In this document: piece by piece, positions 10,653 through 22,740 of the stretch | Layout: the number at the start of each line of letters is the position of its first letter | Numbering within the stretch: position 1 is the first letter of the stretch | Source: Atkinsonella hypoxylon | Taxonomy: Eukaryota > Ascomycota > Sordariomycetes > Hypocreales > Clavicipitaceae | Assembly (NCBI GenBank): GCA_000729835.1 | Contig: JFHB01000223.1 | Span: 1-49,016, forward strand | Reading direction: 5' to 3' | DNA: 49,016 nucleotides | The notes under the pieces: model-generated | The model's database searches: none | Seen by the model: only the letters and a program-made list of their open reading frames with translations | What the model was told of the DNA's origin: nothing | Translations under genes and position numbers: made by a program

Positions 10653-13600
10653 ATGGCACCAAAAGGAACAGGCAAAGGAAAGAGCATAAGCCCTGAAAGG
10701 GGTAGTGGTTCTAGTACACTAGCTACTGCTACTAGCTTTCCTGGTCCAGCAAGGTCCCCCCCTTAGCCAGTAGATTCCTCTTCTAATGAAGAAGATCATA
10801 CAGCTGAGAAGGCTCTAAAGGAAGCTAGATTAGCTTCTGAAAGAGTAGTGCAAGTCCATAATGTGCAAGCTGATCTAAAAGCTTAAATAGATAAGCAACA
10901 AGAGACCCTAAATAGATTTATTAGGTATAGTGAAGCAAAACAAAGCCAAAATAAAGGTAATATAGCTAATTTACTAAGTAAATTAGATACTATAATTACA
11001 TCTATGGGTAATCTCTCTATAGGGTCTCCCTCTAAGGTAGTAGATCCTGTTACTTCTAAAAGAGCTTCTAAAGTCTCTTTTAAAGCCCCTAAACCTTCTA
11101 GTTCTAATAGTGCTACTTTTCTGCCTGCTTTTAATGAAGGCACTATAAAAGAGCTAAATAAGAAGGTCCACTTAATTCTAGAGGCTGCTAAGCTAAAAGG
11201 CCCTAAAAATTTTAAACAGTAGAAGCAAGCTTTAACTATTTAATTTAGGGCACTAGAATTCCCTTAATTTATTAATAATTCTAGTATAGCTAGTACTCTA
11301 GTAGATTTAGAGCAAGCTATTATCCTTATAATTATAAGAGATAGTTGCTAATCTAGACCTTAAGCTGCTATAAGCTAGCATAAGTCCCCTGTAGATGCCT
11401 ATAACGTTCTAGTTAGGCAATATTTATAGAGTGCTAAAATACAATATAGTACGCTATATGCTAGTTATTACAACTTATTGTTTTTGAACTATAAGGGATC
11501 TTTAGAGGCTTTTAATGCTGAATTTAATAATTTACTAGCTAGATTACAGCTCTATAGTGTAGCTATTAATCCTATCGACTAGGTAAATTATTATATTAAT
11601 GCTTTAAAGAAGACCTTCTCTAGCTAGGCTAAAAGGCAGCAATATTCTATTAGAGCTGCTAGAGCATAAGGTCTATCTGTAAAAATGCTAAATTTATAGT
11701 TCCTTATAGCTAACTTATTAGAAGAATAAAGAGATAAAAGCTCCTCTATATCTAAGGCTCTTAGTTATAAAGCTTCTAATTCTAATAGTTCTAATAATAA
11801 GGCTAATTAAGGAAAGAATTCTCCTAATCAGAAGAAGAATTCCGATTCTAATTCTAACGATTCTAATGCCTTTAAAGAAAAAGATATAGATAAAGCCTCT
11901 AAGAATAAGAAGAAGTAGAAGGGCTGAAGAAGAAGTAATAAAAACTCTAGGAATAAGGATAGAGAAGCTGCTTTTGCTATAGGTTGCTATAACCTATCTA
12001 CTAGCAACTAGGATACTATAGATTCCGATAGTGAATCTAGCAGTTCTAGTAGTAATAATTCTTACGATTTAGATACAGAATCCACTACTAGTAATACTAG
12101 TACTACTAGTAATAATACCCCTTCTTTTAACTATTCTAATGGAATAATTAAAAACTCCTTACTATACAATACAGGTTCTACCTATTATATAGTTAATAAT
12201 AAGGCATTTTTTAGGACTTTTAAGCCTATAAAAAAGGGTAAAACCGCGCTTATTGCTACTGGAGGAGGTCCTATTTATCCTAAAGGACAGGGAACTGCTG
12301 TATTCTAGGTACTAGTTAGTATAAATCCAGCTAAATATAGGCCTTTAGCTCTAAAGGATGCTTTATATTGCCTAGGTTTAGATACTAACCTAATTAGTGG
12401 TCTAAAGCACTATTTAACAGGGGGCACTCTCCTTAGAAATCAGCTATTTCTAGCTAATAGAAGCTGCTGTAGGCTTCTAAATCCCAAAAAGCATAGTTTC
12501 TTCTTACAGCTTAAGGGGCAAGAGACCCCTAGAGTGTGTAAAAACCACGCAAATCTCTCTTATATAGGATTTACTAGCAATAGTTATAATGGTGGTTATA
12601 ATGCTAGTTATCCTATAGAGGTTTAAATCCCTTAACAGCCTAGTTTTAATCTAGAGGAATATAGCCGAATCGAGGAATTATCTGATTTTAAAGAAGATAA
12701 TACTAATAACAATGCTATAGAGCCATTAGCCCTAGTTCCTAAACGGGCTCCTAGTTAGATTCCTTCTAATAACGGGGATTTAGAAGGTCTAAATCCCAAG
12801 TTGCTAGATATTAGAGGAAATAGCTGTCTAGATCCCTTAAACAAGGCCTGTAGTTCTTAAGAGATCTAGCAAGATAGGGAGCAACAGGAAGCTAGCTCTA
12901 ATAATAATTCTAGTAGTAATCCTACTGCTTCTTCTTCCTATAAGAAGCTCCTAGAATTAGCTGCTACTTAGCACGTTAGATTAAGGCATATAGGACTCCC
13001 TTTACTAAAGAAGACTACTTCTATTACTAAAGGTATTCCTAATTTTACAAAAATCAAGGAAAAGGATTTTAACTGCCTAGCTTACAACTAAGCTAAAGCT
13101 GTTAGAAGACCTAGCAAGTATACTATTCCTAGCCCCCCTAGATGTTTAGATATTATAGAGGGAGATACCGTTAAAATAGAGCCTATACTGTACAATAAGA
13201 GGCCTCTAGTTCTTTTTCTAATTAATAGAAAATTACAGTATAAGTAGTCTTTTAATCTAGCTAATAAAGAGGGTTCTACTCTCTATAGCTATATTAAAGG
13301 CTTCTTTAAGGAATTAAAGAACTAGTATAACTGCTACCCTAAACACCTTTATTTTAATAGTGGTATAGAAATTAATACTAGGTTGTAAGCTTAGCTATCT
13401 TTTAAGGGTATTTGCTTTAGCACCTCTTGCCTCTATATTTACAAACAGAATAGGCTAATAGAGAGAGCTATAAGAGTACTTCTAGACTGTTTGCGTGCTA
13501 CCCTACAGTGGTTACAATTACCTCTATATCTATAGTTTTACATCCTTCCTGCTATAGTAGATTTAGTTAATACTACTGCAAATAGTACTAAACCACTAAG

Positions 13601-15986
13601 TCCTAAACAGCTATATCTAGCTAATTTAGAGCCTTCTAAGACTTATAAGCCTAATTTTACCAAAATAAGGGCTATAGGCTCCTATTGCGAAGTTCTAATT
13701 CCTTTAGAACAACAATCTAGGTTGTAGAAGCTAGCTAAAAGAACTATTCCTAGTAGACTTTTAGCTACGCTAAGTTCTAATGTATATCTAATATACATCC
13801 CCTCTAAACAAGCTGTTATAAAGACTAGCTTCATTAAAATTATAGAAGGAATAGGTTCTATTTCACAGGGCATCCCTAAGGTTCCTATTAGTTCTATAGT
13901 AGATAATCCTTTAGAGGGAGAAATTAATAACTAGCAGCAATTAGTGGATAATTATACTCCTAAGTATCCTTATCCTAGTTATCTAGATGTGCTGAATTAT
14001 CCACTAGAACCTATAGATTAAGCTCTTCTACTAAGCAACCCTATAGAAGCTATAGAGGCCCCTAAAGCCCCTATACCTATAGAAACACCTATAGAAGCTA
14101 CTATAGAAGCTAAAGCTAATGCTAATGCTATAGATTTAGATAGAGATATATTTTCCTTAATTAAGGATCTATGCTTTAAGGCAAGGACTAAAGCAGCTAT
14201 TACTTCTAATAGCAAGGATGAACTTCCTAATACGTAGAAGCAAGCCCTAAAAAGCTCTGCTAAGCAGCATTAAATAGAAGCTACCTATAGCGAATTTAAG
14301 CAGCTATTAGCTGCTGGAACCTTTAAATTTATAGGGAAAGACTAAGTACCTAAGGGCTGAAGAGTTCTAAAGAATAGGCTTATTTACAGGCTAAAAAAGG
14401 ATAAAGAAAATAATCCTATAAAATATAAGGCCTGCCTTATTGCTAAGGGATTTATGTAAATAGAAGGTTAAAACTATCTAGAGACCTTTGCTGCAACTAG
14501 TATTCCTTCTAGCTAGCGTATATTATTAGCTCTTGCAGCTTTTAATAACTAGGAAGTCAAGCAAATCGATTTTATAGGAGCGTTTTTAAATAGCAAGCTA
14601 AAAGAAGCTATTTATATAGAAATCCTAGATAGATTCGTTGAATTTTTAGAGCAAGCATCGCTATCAGTAGCTAAGCTACTAAAAAGCTGTAATTATAAGC
14701 CCTCTAAAGAGCAAGTAATTAAGCTAGAAAAATCCCTCTATAGTCTAAAGTAAAGTCCTAGAGAATAGCAGCAAATTCTAACAGAATTACTTTAAAAGCA
14801 TAGATTTAAACCTCTTATATTAGACCTAGCAGTCTTTTATAACCTAGCTACATCTACATATATTGCTACTTATGTAGATAACTGTCTTCTAATTGGTCTA
14901 AATCTAAGCTATATCAACAAGCTAAAGAAGCTATTACATAAAGCTTATCTAATAGAAGATAGGGGACCAGCAGAATTCTTTCTAGGCGTTTAAATCACTT
15001 ATAATAGTTCTAAAAGGTCTATTAAAATCCATTAATCTTAATATATCCTTAAAGCCCTAGAGAGATTCAAAATGCTAGATGCTAAGCCAGCTTCTATCCC
15101 TATACAGCTAGGGATTCTAAAGCAACTAGTTATAAAACTCCTCTTAAAATCTAATTATAAGCTTTATTAGAGCATAATAGGCACTATAATGTACCTAATG
15201 TTGCTAACTAGGGCTAATATTGCTTTTTCCGTTTAGTAGCTATTAACCTTCCTAGCTAAGCCCTATATAGAGCACCTAAACGCCTCTAAGCACCTCTTAA
15301 GGTACTTAAGTAGTACTAGAAGCTTTGCTATTATTTATAAGCGTTCTAGTCTACACCCTATAGGGTCTTCTTCTAAAGCTTCTAATAGTTCTATTAGTTG
15401 TAAAGAAGTACTTAAGACCCTCCTTAGTTATTGCAATAGCGATTTTGCTGGTGATAAAACCTCTTCTAAATCAACCTATACTTATCTATATAAGCTAGCT
15501 AGTGGACCTATTAGCTAGAAATCGAAGAAAGCTAGTACTATTGCTCTTTCCACTTTAGAAGCAGAATCTAATGTATTATCTAAAGCTATTAGGGAATTAG
15601 AGTAGCTCTACAGCCTTTTTAAGGAGATAAAGCTGCCTTTAACCCCTTCTATTTCTATTAGGTGTAATAATTAAGGCGCTATAGTTACTGCTTACAACCT
15701 AACGTTGTATAGTAGAACTAAGCACACCCTTTTGAAGTTTAACTACATTAGGGAAAAGATTCGTAAAGGTATAGCTAAGGTTAGTTATATTAATACAAAT
15801 TAGATGCTAGCAGATAGCCTAACTAAGCCTCTTGCTATTTAAAAGCATTAACAATTTATTAAGTTACTAGAGCTTTCTAGTTAGCTTATAAAAGCAATAA
15901 AAACACTTAAAAAACTCAAAAAGCAACAAAAAACAGTTAAAAATCGAAAACAACAAAAACAATTAACAACAACTAGTTATATTTAA
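10653..15986 (+). pseudogene. Copia-1 A gag-pol polyprotein, 1,777 codons with RIP stops
   Basis: One frame runs from ATG (MAPKGTGKGKS) to TAA at 15984 with no net frameshift; every landmark below was checked to be in frame. Gag-like N-terminus, codons 1 to about 420, without a visible CCHC knuckle. Protease motif at codon 506 reads NTGSTYYIVNNK where DTGS is expected. Integrase zinc finger has Cys 808 but Tyr 811 for the second Cys. Integrase core: DIIEGD from codon 833, Asn 902 in FNSG for the expected Asp, Lys 931 in YKQN for the expected Glu. RT box YVDN at codons 1407-1410. RNase H: SDFAGD (Asp 1597), TLEAES (Glu 1636), DSLTKPL near 1721. In-frame stops are mostly TAG and TAA, with TGA at codons 425 and 1236, both expected Trp. 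It cannot make a full product. Confidence 0.95.
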
Positions 15987-16126
15987 CTATAACTACTCTG
16001 GAATTGCTGGAATTAGTTATGTTATTTAGTTCTGTTATTAGTACTGTATTTCGTTAGTTAATTCTAACTTAGATATCCTTTAAAGGAGCTAAGTTGCTTA
16101 TAGAACTAGTTACTTCTTACATTTCT

Positions 16127-16134
16127 AGAGGGAG
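16127..16134 (+). other. Polypurine tract of copia-1 A
   Basis: AGAGGGAG lies directly before the TGTTAAAA of the 3' LTR, the expected plus-strand primer. It confirms the + orientation. Confidence 0.8.
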
Positions 16135-16825
16135 TGTTAAAAATAAGCTACCCTATATAGCCTATTTTTATGCCTACTAGTTGCTCTATTACGTAACCCT
16201 TATTAGGTCTTGTTACATTAATTTTTAGTAGAGATATTGTTGTTACTAGATGCAAACATCTAGAATTAACTAAGGTAAAGTTGCCTAACCTATAGTTAAC
16301 TTTAACAGCGATTTTCTCTACAACTAGTAATAGTAGAAATTTAAGAAGTATACTATTTAAAAGCTAAGAATTAGGGCTATCTAATAGTATAATTGTTAGA
16401 TAGAGTTGCTTATAAGAGTTGCTTGTTATTAGTAGAATTTGTTAAATTGTATATATAAGCGTCTTGTTTATATAGCTGTAAGTCGATTTTTTTGTTTTTA
16501 TATAGTAAATCTTTTTGCGGAAATTATAAAGTAGCCTATAAGCCCCTTCTAGCGACTACGGCCTGCTAATATAGTTAGTAGGTCTATAAGGGACTAGAAA
16601 GATTTAAGATCCTACTCTTACTGTTCGTTACAGCGCTCTTAATATAAAGATACTACTATTACAGTTATCTATTGCCTCTACGTGATCTATACTATACATT
16701 ACAGCTTAATTTAGGCCGCTGCTGCTTCCACTACGTGATAATTGCTAGGAGCAATTACAGGTGCTAAATCTAAGAGACCACTACCCTCTTAGATATCTAG
16801 TCCTGTAATCCCTATTATTTTAATA
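16135..16825 (+). repeat. 3' LTR of copia-1 A
   Basis: 691 bases, TGTTAAAA to TTTTAATA, followed by GTAGT (16826-16830), the second copy of the target duplication. In its inner (left) part it carries more T and A than the 5' LTR: TCACG is TTACG, ACGTTGATTTTTGG is ACATTAATTTTTAG. Nearly all differences seen are transitions. Confidence 0.93.
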
Positions 16826-16830
16826 GTAGT

Positions 16831-19761
16831 ATTAACTAAATCCACTATAGCAGGAAGAATGTAAGACTATAGATACAGAGGTAATTGTAACCACTGTAGG
16901 GTAGCACGCAACCGGTCTAGAAGTACCCTTATAGCTCTCTCTATTAGCCTATTCTGTTTATAAATATAGGGGCAAGAGGTGCTAAAGTAAATACCCTTAG
17001 AAGATAGCTAAGCTTGCAACCTAGTATCGATTTCTATATTACTATTAAAATAAAGGTGTTTAGGGTAGCAGTTATACTAGTTCTTTAATTCCTTAAAGAA
17101 GCCTTTAATATAGCTATAGAGAGTAGAACCCTCTTTATTAGCTAGATTAAAAGACTACTTATACTGTAATTTTCTATTAATTAGAAAAAGAACTAGAGGC
17201 CTCTTATTGTACAGTATAGGCTCTATTTTAACGGTATCTCCCTCTATAATATCTAAACATCTAGGGGGGTTAGGAATAGCACGCTTACTAGGTCTTCTAA
17301 CAGCTTTAGCTTGATTGCAAGCTAGGCAGTTAAAATCCTTTTCCTTAATTTTTGTAAAATTAGGAATACCTTTATTAATAGAAGCAGTCTTCTTTAGTAA
17401 AGGGAGTCCTATATGCCCTAATCTAACGTGCTAAGTAGCAGCTAATTCTAGGAGCTTTTTATAGGAAGAAGAAGCAGTAATAGGAGAATTACTACTAGAA
17501 TTATCATTAAAGCTAGCTTCCTATTGCTCCCTATCTTGCTAGATCTCTTAAGAACTACGGGCCTCGTTTAAGGGATCTAGACAGCTATTTCCTCTAATAT
17601 CTAGCAACTTAGGATTTAGACCTTCTAAATCCCTGTTATTAAAAGGAATCTAACTAGGAGCCCGTTTAGGAACTAGGGCTAATAGCTCTATAGCATCGTT
17701 ATTGGTATTATCTTCTTTAAAATTAAATAATTTCTTGATTTAGCTATATTCCTCTAGATTAAAACCAAGCTGTTTAGGGATTTAAACCTCTATAGGATAA
17801 CTAGCATTATAACTGCTATTATAACTATTGCTAGCTAGAAATCCTATATAAGAGAGATTAGCGTGGTTTTTACACACTCTAGGGGTCTCTTGCCCCTTAA
17901 GCTGTAAGAAGAAACTATACTTTTTAGGATTTAGAAGCCTATAGCAGCTTCTATTAGCTAGAAATAGCTAATTTCTAAGGAGAGTGCCCCCTATTAAATA
18001 GTACTTTAGACTACTAATTAGGTTAGTATCTAAACCTAGGCAATATAGAGCATCCTTTAGAGCTAAAGGCCTATATTTAGCTGGATTTATACTAACTAGT
18101 ACCTAGAATACAGCAGTTCCTTGTCCTTTAGGATAAATAGAACCTCCTCTAGTAGCAATAGGCGCAGTTTTACCCTTTTTTATAGGCTTAAAAGTCCTAA
18201 AAAATGCCTTATTGTTAACTATATAATAGGTAGAACCTATATTGTATAGTAAGAAGTTTTTAATTATTCTATTAAAATAGTTAAAAGAAGGGGTATTATT
18301 ACTAGTAGTACTAGTATTACTAGTAGTGGATTCTGTATCTAAATTGTAAGAATTATTACTACTAGAACTGCTAGATTTACTATTGGAATCTATAGTATCC
18401 TGGTTGCTAGTAGATAGGTTATAACAACCTATAGCAAAAGTAGCTTCTCTATCCTTATTCCTAGAATTTTTGTTACTTCTTCTTTAGCCCTTCTACTTCT
18501 TCTTATTCTTAGAGGCTTTATCTTAATCTTTTTCTTTAGAGGCATTAGAATTGTTAGAATTAGAATCGGAATTCTTCTTCTAATTAGGAGGATTCTTTCC
18601 TTAATTAGCCTTATTATTAGAACTATTAGAATTAGAAGCTTTATAACTAAGAGCCTTAGATATAGAGGAGCTTTTATCTCTTTGTTCTTCTAATAAATTA
18701 GCTATAAGGAACTGTAAATTTAGTATTTTTATAGATAGACCTTATGCTCTAGCAGCTCTAATAGAATATTACTGCCTTTTAGCCTAGCTAGGGAAGGTCT
18801 TCTTTAAAGCATTAATATAATAATTTACCTAGTTAATAGGATTAATAGCTACACTATAGAGCTATAATCTAGCTAGTAAATTATTAAATTCAGCATTAAA
18901 GGCCTCTAAAGATCCCTTATAGTTTAAAAACAATAAGTTATAATAACTAGTATATAGTGTACTACATTGTATTTTAGCACTCTATAAATACTGCCTAACT
19001 AGAACGTTATAGGCATCTACAGGGGACTTATGCTAGCTTATAGCAGCTTAAGGTCTAGATTAGCAACTATCTCTTATAATTATAAGGATAATAGCTTGCT
19101 CTAAATCTACTAACGTACTAGCTATACTAGAATTATTAATAAATTAAGGGAATTCTAGTGCCTTAAATTAAATAGTTAAAGCTTACTTCTACTGTTTAAA
19201 ATTTTTAGGGCCTTTTAGCTTAGCAGCCTCTAGAATAGAGTAGACCTTCTTATTTAACTCTTTTATAGTGCCTTTATTAAAAGCAGGCAGAAAAGTAGCA
19301 CTATTAGAGGAACTAGAAGGTTTAGGGACTTTAAAAGAGACTTTAGAAGTCTTAGAAGTAATAGGATCTGCCTTAGGAGACCCTATTAAGAGATTACCTA
19401 TAGATATAATTATAGTATCTAATTTACTTAGTAAATTAGCTATATTACCTTCATTTTAGCTTTGTTTTACTTCACTATACCTAATAAATCTATTTAGGGT
19501 CTCTTATTGCTTATCTATTTAAGCCTTTAGATTAGCTTGCACATTATAGACTTGCACTACTCTTTTAGAAGCTAATCTAGCTTCTTTTAGAGCCTTCTCA
19601 GCTGTATAATCTTCTTCATCAGAAGAGGAATCTACTAGCTAAGGGGGGGATCTAGCTGGACTAGGAAAGCTAGTAGCAGCAGCTAGATTAGCTAGTGTAC
19701 TAGAACTACTACCCCGTTTAGGGCTTGTGCTCTTTCCTTTGCCTGTTCCTTTTAGTGCTAT
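16831..19761 (-). pseudogene. Copia-1 B gag-pol polyprotein, 5' part
   Basis: The minus strand matches copy A from the start of gag to the end of the integrase core, where A's insertion splits it; it resumes at 915. The initiator ATG has become ATA (19761-19759), so B lost its start while A kept it. The protease motif is NIGS (Asn codon 18243-18241), the same Asp-to-Asn as in A. The integrase zinc finger is intact as CLACNQAK (17328-17317 region), where A has lost one Cys. The integrase motif reads YKQN, with Lys for the catalytic Glu as in A. The short plus-strand open frame at 19268-19459 is an antisense shadow of gag. Confidence 0.9.
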
Positions 19762-20687
19762 TTTTAAGGATTTTAATAGCTAATTTAACGCACTTTATAG
19801 CTAATTATAGCCTAAATTACAGTGGAAAAAGTAGTAAATAACAGGTAATAACCTCTTGTAGATATCAATAGATTGCTCTATTATAGGCCTAGAAGTGCCC
19901 TATATCTTTAGAAATTATACTGAGATTTTTCTCCAATTTCTTTTGTAATAGGTATAACAAGCTCTAAAGGCTGCGTTGTATCGCGATCTGTATACACATA
20001 CAATTTGTATAGCAGACTAGATTGACAAGCGGTTGCAAGGGGCATAAAACATAGGTCTTAGCTATTTTTAGCTAAAAAAATTCAGGAGATTCTTCTCTAA
20101 TTAGGTTCTAATAAATCAGTGGAGACCTAAGCACAGCTAATTTAGGGATATCTAGCTAATTCCTACTTCAAAATCCCAACCAGTGGGATTACTATATAAA
20201 TTAATTTTGCGACTGAAAACACAGGAATATCTGCAACAAGAGCTATTAGGCGTGCACTATAAATTGTAGTATAGCCACTAACAGAGGTGTATAGGGTGCA
20301 CAATATAACAACAATAAGCGATGCAGTGCAGCGCTAAGCTTATTTCTTAATAGAAATAATTAATTAGGCAGTGCCTAATAAAACAATTTACAGTGTAAAT
20401 ATAATGTGTACAGATGTGTATATTTTAATGTTGCGCAACAATAGAACCTAGCTATTAAGAATAGCTTTAAAAGTGTGTATGCATAGGGTGTATAGAGTGC
20501 AGGAGGCATAGGGTAGGCAGAATGAAAACACTAGTATAGTAGCTAGCGATATGTGTGCAGCAGGTATTAATAGCTTCCAGCAAGCTACTAATAGCAGCAA
20601 TAGCTGCTAGTGCAGGTCTTAATATAGCTTCTAGTGGGTAATATAGTACACAATAGTAGATTTCAGCGGGCTAACAGCTTGCAGATA
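19762..20687 (-). other. Leader of copia-1 B, uninterrupted
   Basis: This non-coding leader of about 0.93 kb is the counterpart of 1628-2309 plus 10403-10652. It gives the empty site for gypsy-G. It retains the palindrome TGTTGCGCAACA (20429-20440) and TTAGGCA-g-TGCCTAA (20364-20378), also present in A. Confidence 0.7.
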
Positions 20688-20707
20688 GGTCTTCCAGGCT
20701 TATAACC
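20688..20707 (-). other. Primer-binding site of copia-1 B
   Basis: The plus strand reads GGTCTTCCAGGCTTATAACC, identical to the complement of the site in A, including the CTTATAA that would be CTCATAA in a tRNA-Met anticodon loop. Confidence 0.6.
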
Positions 20708-21414
20708 TATTGAAAATAATTGGGATTATAGGACTAGATATCTAAGAGGGTAGTGGTCTCTTAGATTTAGCACCTGTAATTGCTCCTAGCAATTATTACG
20801 TAGTGGAAGCAGCAGCAGCCTAAATTAAGCTGTAGTGTATAGTATAGATCACGTAGAGGCAGTAGATAACTATAATAATAGTAGTATCTTATATTAAGAG
20901 CGCTGTAACGAATAAGTAAGAGTAGAATCTTAAATCTTTCCAGTCCCTTATAGACCTACTAACTATATTAGCGGGCTGTAGTCGCTAGAAGGGGCTTATA
21001 GGCTACTTTATAATTTCCGCAAAAAGATTTACTATATAAAAACAAAAAAATCGACTTACAGCTATATAAACGAGATGCCTATATGTATAATTTAATAAAT
21101 TCCACTAATAATAAGTAACTCTTATAAGCAACTCTATCTAATAATTATACTATTAAATAGCTCTAATTCTTAGCTTTTAAATAGTATACTTCTTAAATTT
21201 CTACTATTGCTAGTTGTAGAGAAAATCGCCGTTAAAGTTAACTATAGGTTAGGCAACTTTGCCTTAGTTGATTCTAGATGTTTTGCATCTAGTAACAGCG
21301 ATATCTCTACTAAAAATCAACGTAACAAGACCTAGTTAGGGTCACGTAATAGAGCAACTAACAGGCAACTAGCAAGCATAAAAATAGGCTATACAGGGTA
21401 GCTTATTTTTAACA
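20708..21414 (-). repeat. 5' LTR of copia-1 B
   Basis: 707 bases in inverted orientation to A's LTRs. The outer end reads TGTTAAAAATAAGC on the minus strand from 21414 downward. It is flanked by ATACT (21415-21419), one half of a target duplication whose partner lies left of the window. Confidence 0.9.
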
Positions 21415-21713
21415 ATACTCTTAACCCTTATTATAATAGAAAAGTAAAGAAAGTAGAAACTAATTCCTTAATCTTTAATAGTAAGTTAAGTAAAGGCTTT
21501 AACGCCTAAGTTAATAGAGTAGCTAATAAAATTGTAGAAGATATTAAAGTCTTTAAGACTAAATGTAGTTATATAACTATTATCTATTTAGCTGTATTTA
21601 GTGCTGCTGCTAATCTTTTAGAGTCTTAATATAGCAGAACCTTAATAAATCCCTTTAGAAACTCCGCTAAGATAATTGCTACTCTTGCTACTGTATATTA
21701 GGACTTTAATAAA

Positions 21714-21718
21714 GCTAT
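21714..21718. repeat. Target site duplication GCTAT/ACTAT around R1
   Basis: GCTAT precedes R1 (21714-21718) and ACTAT follows it (22202-22206); the single difference is a G-to-A transition. Joining across R1 restores AATAAAGCTATATGCGC within gag. Confidence 0.75.
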
Positions 21719-22201
21719 TGTGTCGCGGCGGGGTTACCTCCTTGCGTTCTTATATTAGCTTTGCAAGGGATACTATATATAGATTTTCTCTATAAGAGTG
21801 CGCATCGCCTAAACATATAGATAGTTGAAGCAAGCAAGCGCAAAAGCAGCTTCTACTAGTTCTTTTTAGCCTTTATTTCTTTTAATTAATTAATATCTTT
21901 TAGCCTATTTTTATTTACAATACTTAACACTTTAGAAACATTACTTTGTTACTACTAATACTCTCCTTAACTCTTTAACACGTTTAGCTCCTTTTGTATA
22001 TATATATCTTTTAAGCTATAATTAATATTTTATTTCTGCCTTTTCTAACTATTTAATCTTCTTGCCTGCTATTATTTAATAGTATACACTAATAAATATC
22101 TTGCTCTTTGCTGATCCTCTTCGATCTTAACGTGCGCTATATTGTTACCCGCTTTAGTGTAGGCTGCATAGTTATTTAGGGGTTTAGTTTTAAGACAACA
22201 A
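21719..22201 (+). repeat. Solo LTR R1 of the gypsy-H family
   Basis: 483 bases, TGTGTCGCGG to GACAACAA, inverted relative to R2, R3 and R4. It sits alone within the gag frame of J with a target duplication, so it is most simply a solo LTR left by recombination between the LTRs of a former H insertion. Both ends are well preserved (GTGTCGCGGCGGGGTTACC; GATCTTAACGTGCGC), the middle is more mutated. Confidence 0.8.
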
Positions 22202-22740
22202 ACTATATGCGCTTGTAAAGCCCTCTAGGATATAGTCTATAACCCTCTTAATAAGAACATTAATGCGTACATTAGTTAGATTAACAAGCTTGCAGATAAA
22301 GCTAATATCCTAGTAAGCAAGAGGAAGAGTGTGCTTTATAAGTATATCCCTGCTTACCTAAATCCTGCCTTATTAATAGAGTCTAAAGACTTTAGCGTTA
22401 GCTATAAGGTGTTTTCTAGTTATATAGCTAATACAGCATTAGCTTATAAGTAAATTGCTAAGGAACGCTAATAGAAGAGGAAGGAACTTAATGTTAAAAA
22501 GGCCTATAAAGCTATTAAAAAGGAACCTTCCTCTAGAGCTAGTAGAAGTAACTATAAGTTACTAGAAATTAGGAATTCTTTCTGCAAAAGAGAGTAAGTA
22601 TTAGCTAAAGGCTAATGCTTTAATTATAAAGAAAAAGGGCACCTTATCTATAACTACTCTAATAGAAAGAAGATTACTACTACTAAAAAAGCAATAGAAG
22701 AAAAAGAGAATTCTTAGTCTTTTAGTTTATCTTTTAATTT

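Larger units (their letters stand above)
916..16825 (+). mobile_element. Copia-1 copy A, complete Ty1/copia element with gypsy-G nested inside
   Basis: Both LTRs (916-1607 and 16135-16825), a primer-binding site, a long leader, one gag-pol frame, a polypurine tract and a perfect 5-base target duplication are present. Subtracting gypsy-G and its duplicated target (8,088 bases) leaves about 7.8 kb. The domain order protease, integrase, RT, RNase H defines Ty1/copia. Many premature stops make it non-autonomous. Confidence 0.93.
485..21414 (-). mobile_element. Copia-1 copy B (Ty1/copia), interrupted and truncated by the window edge
   Basis: Read on the minus strand: 5' LTR (21414-20708), primer-binding site, leader, gag-pol (19761-16831), then copy A in the opposite orientation (916-16825), then pol again (915-485), then Z. 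B is inserted in the gag region of gypsy-J; the flank next to its 5' LTR is ATACT (21415-21419). Its RT, RNase H and 3' LTR would lie left of the window. B lacks the gypsy-G insertion, so it shows the empty site for G. Confidence 0.85.
21415..22740 (+). pseudogene. Gypsy-J gag, split by solo LTR R1
   Basis: The first part (to 21718) reads NKIVEDIKVFKTKCSYIT, then LAVFSAAANLLES and SAKIIATLATVYQDFNKAI (taking one stop as Gln), resembling capsid sequences of fungal gypsy Gag. After R1 it resumes from 22207 with INKLADKANILVSKRKS. A zinc knuckle at 22616-22657 follows the CX2CX4HX4C spacing as CFN-Y-KEKG-H-LIYN-Y: two of the three Cys are now Tyr (TGT to TAT, TGC to TAC). Gag packages the genomic RNA through such knuckles. 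The N-terminus lies beyond copy B. Confidence 0.7.
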
